DNA of 64,000 bases from an uncultured Blastocatellia bacterium (GTDB lineage Bacteria; Acidobacteriota; Blastocatellia; Pyrinomonadales; Pyrinomonadaceae), in contig CAMLLD010000025.1 in assembly GCA_946480785.1 (NCBI GenBank), positions 1 through 64,000 of the forward strand, written 5' to 3'. This document shows, one piece after another, positions 60,501 through 64,000 of this stretch. A program made the position numbers and the translations under genes. Numbering within the stretch: position 1 is the first letter of the stretch; every line of letters starts with the position of its first letter. Under the pieces are notes generated by a model, which was not told the DNA's origin, made no database searches, and saw nothing but the letters and a program-made list of their open reading frames with translations.

Positions 60501-61398
60501 GTGCCCGTTCGGCGGTGGACCAGCGAAGTTCAACAATATGTTCTTCAACCCGCAGTTTGGCGCGCTCTCGGCGTTCTCAACGATCGGCCGCTCAAACTAC
60601 AACTCGTTGCAGCTCAGCTTGCGGCAACGGCTGCGCGACGACGTGACGTTTGACTTCAATTACACGTACGGTCACTCGTTCGACAGCGTGTCGGGTCTGC
60701 AGAACTCCACCAGCTACGGCACCGGATTTATCGTCAACGCTCTCGATCCGAATTCGAACTATGCCAGTTCCGATTTTGATGCCCGACACATCATCAACGC
60801 GAACTGGGTCGTGGGACTGCCCCTCGGACGCGGCAAGCGATTCTTCGGAAACGCCGGTGGTATTACTGAACAAGTATTTGGCGGCTGGCAGACGACGGGA
60901 ATTTTCCGTTGGAACAGTGGCCTGCCGATCCAAACGCCGTTTGACTGCTGTGTTTGGGCCACGAACTGGAACGTGCAATCGAACGGCGTTCGCGTGAGCC
61001 CAATTAAGTCGTCACCGACGGCGACGGACTCGAACGGCACGCCGAACATCTTCAGCGATCCGCTGGCGGCCTATCGCAGCTTCCGTCCGGCGCGTCCGGG
61101 CGAGGTTGGCGATCGCAACGTGTTGCGCGCACCCGGTTACATCGCGCTCGACATGGGCTTGTATAAATCGTGGAAACTAACCGAACACCAGGCACTGCAA
61201 TTCCGTTGGGAAGTTTTCAACGTCACCAACACGCAGCGCTTCGACGGGCTCACGATTTCCGACCTGAGTCTCGGACCGGATCCATTCCTCGGTGGCAATC
61301 CGAATTCCGACTTCGGCCGCTTCACCTCCACGCAGACTCCGCTGAATGAAACCAAAGCGGGACGCGTAATGCAGTTCGCGCTGCGCTACACGTTCTGA
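57553..61398 (+). CDS. TonB-dependent receptor-like outer membrane protein (Oar type), 1281 aa
   Basis: AGGGAG precedes the ATG at 57553, and a signal peptide follows (SLAALLALLILSITGYA, then QSGG). A carboxypeptidase-regulatory domain (TIRGTVTDPDGHVVAGANVT) precedes a plug with RKRIVELPLNANNVVGLLSL and ITLDGVDVNEQQ. The beta-barrel carries Cys pairs (SDCSTAGDNIQC, NCTTCPFGGG) that may form disulfides in extracellular loops, and ends RVMQFALRYTF with terminal Phe. Long barrels of this type are abundant in Acidobacteriota; the substrate, perhaps a peptide or polysaccharide, is unknown. Confidence 0.92.
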   Translation: MRIKNSIRLSSLAALLALLILSITGYAQSGGTTIRGTVTDPDGHVVAGANVTITDPARNFTRTQTTNQDGGYVFTAVPPGTYKLDVAAPGFKTASASGLVALVDTPTVKDVQLTIGQVSETVDVTAAAETAINTSDATIGNSFERKRIVELPLNANNVVGLLSLQPGVTRSGFVNGGRADQSNITLDGVDVNEQQDGLDVITDEAFASVLRVTRDSLQEFRVTTTNPNAEQGRSSGAQVSLVTRSGSNQWHGSLFEIHRNTVTTANDFFNNAAGVERPQLLRNIFGGSLGGPIKKDRAFFFFTYEGFREATATSVVREVPLPTLGQGIVRYRTESGASDPGCPAGTPAGVNCLTPAEINAAYTAANGSSPGINPQALAVLAAAAQRYPANDTTVGDGLNTSGFRFNARTPTKLNTYIARFDFNLTDRQTLFVRGNYQNDLVTRAVYFSSDCSTAGDNIQCFPDTPPLTTWNHPKGIAIGHVWTISPTLVNRLNYGLTRAAFTQNGDSNENRVNFRFIFSPQSYARTLNRTTPVHNFVDDVSWVHDTHTFGFGGNVRLITNNRVSFGPSFDQAVINPSFYAASGAVLIDPFSDFESGNDLRDALASVIGRYSQYNANLVYDANGQLQPVGTPSNRSFATQEYEGYFQDSWRMRPNFTLNYGVRWSTSTPVYERNGLQVVPNVNLSDYFNQRVASADAGVPFTDPITFNLGGKANNGPGYYKQDWNNWAPSVSFAWSPDFGENMFGKVFGRNGKSVLRGGFRMTYDRIGSALAVNFDLNSLAGFTAAQNINANTFDVIPGELGPQFTGFNPDVRGLPFPGAGPIPTSLQFPLTVPSDEDQRIETSLDQGITTPYNYSFNFSYGRELGKGLSFEASYVGRFARKILAARDIMQLNNIRDPQSGWTYYQAINKLLDARYANTPINQVGEIAFFNNLFPFMPEWWGDTSLTPTQAAYAFVAPAALGGEEISDYTTLQLLWDDSPNCTTCPFGGGPAKFNNMFFNPQFGALSAFSTIGRSNYNSLQLSLRQRLRDDVTFDFNYTYGHSFDSVSGLQNSTSYGTGFIVNALDPNSNYASSDFDARHIINANWVVGLPLGRGKRFFGNAGGITEQVFGGWQTTGIFRWNSGLPIQTPFDCCVWATNWNVQSNGVRVSPIKSSPTATDSNGTPNIFSDPLAAYRSFRPARPGEVGDRNVLRAPGYIALDMGLYKSWKLTEHQALQFRWEVFNVTNTQRFDGLTISDLSLGPDPFLGGNPNSDFGRFTSTQTPLNETKAGRVMQFALRYTF

Positions 61399-61419
61399 CA
61401 GCGAGTCGCGGTTTAGTTG

Positions 61420-61456
61420 GACCTGCACAGATTGCAATTGCATATCTGTGCAGGTC
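61420..61456. terminator. Hairpin after the second TonB-dependent receptor
   Basis: Perfect 13-bp arms GACCTGCACAGAT (61420-61432) and 61444-61456, with the loop TGCAATTGCAT itself nearly palindromic. There is no T-run. It contains the CACAGAT motif, and another CTAATCTGTGG copy lies just after it at 61460-61470, between this hairpin and recN. Confidence 0.65.
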
Positions 61457-61475
61457 TGCTAATCTGTGGCCCGCA

Positions 61476-63134
61476 ATGCTGCAACTCCTCAGTATTTCCA
61501 ACATTGCACTGATTGATGATCTGCGAGTGGAATTTGACGGCGCGTTGAATCTGCTCACAGGTGAAACGGGATCGGGCAAGTCGATCATTGTCGACGCGCT
61601 TGGTGTTTTGATTGGCGGCCGGTTCACGAGCGAGTTGTTGAAGTCGGGAGCTGAGCGCGGTTCGATCGAAGGCTTGTTTTCGTTGACGCCGAATCCGCAG
61701 CTTTCCGAGCTGCTCGAGAACTCAGGCTTGCAGAACGGCGACGAGCTGATCATCCGGCGCGAGTTGGCGATCAACGGGCGCAACAAGATCTTCATCAACA
61801 ATCAACTCGCGACGCAATCGTTGTTGCGCGATCTGCGGCCGTTTCTCGTCGACATCCACGGCCAGGGCGATCAGCAAACGCTTTTCGATCCGGAAACGCA
61901 TCTCGAACTGCTCGACAGCTTCGCGGCGGACGATGCGCAGCGTGCCGAGGTCGCTGAGGCTTATGACGAATTGAGCCGCTTGCAGCGTGAGCTCGCGGCC
62001 TTGCGCAAGGATTCGGCTGAGAAGTTTCAACTCGTCGACACATTGCAGTTTCAGATCGCGGAACTGGAGCGGGCGCAGCTTTCGCTTGGTGAAGACGACC
62101 GGCTTGAAGAAGAGCGGCGGCGGTTGTCGAACGTCGAAAAGCTGACGACGCTTTGTCAGACGAGTTACAGCCGCATTTATGAAGATGATGATGCGGCGCT
62201 CGCGCGGGTGCGGCAGACGTTGAAGGAAGTTGAAGAGCTCAGCGAGTATGATGCGAGCTTTCGTGAGTATCTCGAAGGGCTGGAGTCGGCGCGTGCGGTG
62301 CTCGAGGATCTGTCGTTTGGTTTGCGTGACTTCGCGGACAAGCTGGAGTTCTCGCCGGCACGTCTCGCAACGATTGAGGATCGACTAGCAGAGCTGTTGC
62401 GGTTGAAGCGGAAGTATGGGGGATCGATTGAAGCGGCGCTCGCGCATCTCGCACAGGCTGAAGATCGTTTGCGGCAGATCGAGACGTCGGATGAACGCGA
62501 GCAACAATTGACAGCGGCTGTGCAAAGTGCGCAACAACAGTATCTCGAACGGGCGCGCAAGCTGCACAAGCAGCGTGTACGGGCGGCGAAGCTGCTAGAG
62601 AAAGCGGTCGAGCAGGGCATGGTTGAAGTGGCAATGGAGAACGCCCGGTTCCAGGTGCAACTGACCACAGATGACACAGATTTAAAACCAAGCGGGATCG
62701 ATCGCGTGGAGTTTTACTTTTCGGCCAATGTCGGTGAAGACGTGAAGCCGCTGGCGCGGGTCGCGTCTGGTGGCGAGGCTTCGCGTTTGATGCTCGTGTT
62801 GAAGACCGTGTCGGGTTCGCTCGAGTTTCCGCGCACGATCGTGTTTGACGAGATCGACAGTGGGATCGGCGGGCGGGTCAGTGAAGCCGTCGGCATGAAA
62901 CTCAAAAAACTTTCAAAGACGAATCAGGTCTTGTGCGTCACGCACCAGCCGCAGATCGCGCGCTTCGCCGACAGTCATCTCGTGGTCCAGAAAGAATTCG
63001 CCGCCGGGCGCACGCACGTCAACGTTAACAAACTCGATCGCGCCGGCCGCGTCGAAGAGCTTGCGCGTATGCTGACCGGCGCCGAAATCACCGACAGCGC
63101 CCGCCGCCACGCCCGCGAACTACTCAAGCATTAA
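61476..63134 (+). CDS. recN: DNA repair protein RecN, 552 aa
   Basis: SMC-like ATPase of double-strand-break repair. Walker A is LTGETGSGKSIIVDALGVLI and the Q-loop region DIHGQGDQQTLFDP follows. The middle is coiled coil (about 150-360), the signature motif is LARVASGGEASRLMLVLK, and Walker B is TIVFDEIDSGIGGRVSEAVG. Near the signature, residues QLTTDDTDLKP are encoded by an inserted-looking CACAGATGACACAGAT string at 62664. Confidence 0.95.
   Translation: MLQLLSISNIALIDDLRVEFDGALNLLTGETGSGKSIIVDALGVLIGGRFTSELLKSGAERGSIEGLFSLTPNPQLSELLENSGLQNGDELIIRRELAINGRNKIFINNQLATQSLLRDLRPFLVDIHGQGDQQTLFDPETHLELLDSFAADDAQRAEVAEAYDELSRLQRELAALRKDSAEKFQLVDTLQFQIAELERAQLSLGEDDRLEEERRRLSNVEKLTTLCQTSYSRIYEDDDAALARVRQTLKEVEELSEYDASFREYLEGLESARAVLEDLSFGLRDFADKLEFSPARLATIEDRLAELLRLKRKYGGSIEAALAHLAQAEDRLRQIETSDEREQQLTAAVQSAQQQYLERARKLHKQRVRAAKLLEKAVEQGMVEVAMENARFQVQLTTDDTDLKPSGIDRVEFYFSANVGEDVKPLARVASGGEASRLMLVLKTVSGSLEFPRTIVFDEIDSGIGGRVSEAVGMKLKKLSKTNQVLCVTHQPQIARFADSHLVVQKEFAAGRTHVNVNKLDRAGRVEELARMLTGAEITDSARRHARELLKH
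62664..62682. repeat. CACAGAT-type repeat inside recN
   Basis: ACCACAGATGACACAGATT lies in-frame in the recN coding sequence, encoding TTDDTD just before the domain that carries the ABC signature. It shares the motif of the repeats at 27576, 48481 and 51902. Confidence 0.5.
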
Positions 63135-63149
63135 TCAAGGGGAGAAGAA

Positions 63150-64000
63150 ATGAGCACAGAACCAAACAAAGTTATTTATTCGATGGTCGGCGTCAGCAAG
63201 TTTTACGACAAGAAGCCGGTCCTCAAAGACATTTATCTGTCGTACTTCTACGGCGCGAAGATCGGCGTCATCGGCCTGAACGGCTCGGGCAAGTCGTCGT
63301 TGCTGCGCATACTCGCGGGCGTCGATAAGGATTTCAACGGTGAGACAGTGATCTCTCCGGGTTACACGGTCGGTTATCTTGAACAGGAACCGTTGCTCGA
63401 CGACGCGCGCACGGTGCGCGAAGTGGTCCAGGAAGCGGTGCAGGAAACTGTCGATCTGCTGAAAGAGTTTGACGAGATCAACGCGAAGTTTGGCGAAGAG
63501 CTGAGCGACGACGAGATGTCGGCGCTGCTCGAACGTCAGGGCAACGTGCAGGAAAAACTCGACGCACAGGACGCGTGGGACCTCGACTCACGACTCGAAA
63601 TGGCCATGGACGCGCTGCGTTGTCCGCCGCCGGAGACGCCCGTGAAGATCCTGTCGGGCGGCGAGCGACGACGCGTCGCGTTGTGCCGTTTGCTTTTGCA
63701 AAAGCCCGACATCCTCCTGCTCGACGAACCGACGAATCATCTCGACGCTGAGTCAGTCGCTTGGCTGGAACATCACCTGCAAAACTACGCGGGCACGATC
63801 ATCGCCGTCACGCACGATCGCTACTTCCTCGACAACGTCGCCGGCTGGATTCTCGAGCTCGATCGGGGCCAGGGCATTCCGTGGAAGGGAAACTACACCT
63901 CGTGGCTCGAACAAAAACAGGAGCGACTGCGCCGCGAAGAGAAATCCGAAAGCGAACGACAGAAGACGCTCCAACGCGAGCTCGAGTGGATACGCATGTC
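63150..64000 (+). CDS. ettA: Energy-dependent translational throttle EttA (ABC-F), 5' part
   Basis: AAGGGGAGAAG precedes the ATG at 63150; the gene runs past the window end. Visible are the first ABC domain (GVIGLNGSGKSSLLRILAG; signature KILSGGERRRVALCRLLLQ; Walker B DILLLDEPTNHLDAESVAWL) and EttA's arm, with VGYLEQEPLLDDARTVREVV, in the position that separates EttA from other ABC-F members. The linker EQKQERLRREEK then begins. It gates ribosome entry to elongation according to ADP/ATP. It follows recN by 15 nt and may be co-transcribed. Confidence 0.93.
   Translation, partial: MSTEPNKVIYSMVGVSKFYDKKPVLKDIYLSYFYGAKIGVIGLNGSGKSSLLRILAGVDKDFNGETVISPGYTVGYLEQEPLLDDARTVREVVQEAVQETVDLLKEFDEINAKFGEELSDDEMSALLERQGNVQEKLDAQDAWDLDSRLEMAMDALRCPPPETPVKILSGGERRRVALCRLLLQKPDILLLDEPTNHLDAESVAWLEHHLQNYAGTIIAVTHDRYFLDNVAGWILELDRGQGIPWKGNYTSWLEQKQERLRREEKSESERQKTLQRELEWIRM

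Overview
The window looks like a chromosomal segment of a soil or sediment Acidobacteriota bacterium, most likely of the Blastocatellia/Pyrinomonadales type (inference). The evidence is moderately high GC (about 60% in counted samples), two Oar-like TonB-dependent receptors with N-terminal carboxypeptidase-regulatory-like domains, Ser/Thr kinases fused to TPR or sulfatase-modifying-factor domains, proteins opening with a CPKC zinc ribbon, many secreted repeat proteins, and short dispersed repeats of the kind that litter such genomes. I saw no rRNA, tRNA, CRISPR array, prophage or intact insertion sequence.

Region by region. 1-2762: tail of an unknown gene, two secreted proteins of unknown function and two small paralogous proteins. 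2783-10032: a candidate periplasmic copper and thiol-redox cluster: heavy-metal-binding-domain protein, Cys/His-rich protein, TonB-dependent receptor, Cys-containing beta-propeller lipoprotein and CusF-like lipoprotein on the plus strand, then a PrxQ-type peroxiredoxin, a PCYCxC-motif protein and a TlpA-like thioredoxin on the minus strand. The first gene carries a 102-bp palindromic repeat insertion that keeps its frame open. 10040-19716 (minus): zinc-ribbon and TPR proteins, a kinase/SUMF1 fusion, leuS, endonuclease IV and a membrane dipeptidase. 19828-29646: ilvE, a MazF-type toxin-antitoxin pair, pilT, a protein with a NucS-like nuclease end, a thiolase, two secreted proteins and a SurA/PpiD-type chaperone. 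29761-33799: a TerC-family membrane protein, a FecR-domain protein and a diguanylate cyclase.

34038-39735 is a complete cell-elongation operon, mreB-mreC-mreD-PBP2-rodA. 39715-45493 holds a DUF218 protein, a P-loop kinase, a VOC-family protein, and a tightly coupled trio: serine hydrolase/TPR, a protein resembling the DisA diadenylate-cyclase fold, and a PQQ-type propeller. 45506-55718 holds an AT-rich pentapeptide-repeat membrane protein, a second serine hydrolase, a kinase-TPR protein, an eight-cysteine secreted protein, a YCF48-like propeller, a TPR-TlpA fusion, an Sm-like/glycine-zipper protein and an S41 protease. 55719-56349 has no credible gene; it is a nested palindrome flanked by 36-bp and 80-bp tandem repeats. 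56350-64000 has a CvpA-CAP fusion, a second large TonB-dependent receptor, recN and the 5' part of ettA.

The observations I would follow first are the repeat insertion in the metal-binding gene, the copper cluster as a unit, the palindrome/tandem-repeat locus, the DisA-like protein, and a dispersed CACAGAT-type repeat that forms the start-codon region of two genes and sits inside recN. All assignments come from reading motifs; no database search was run.
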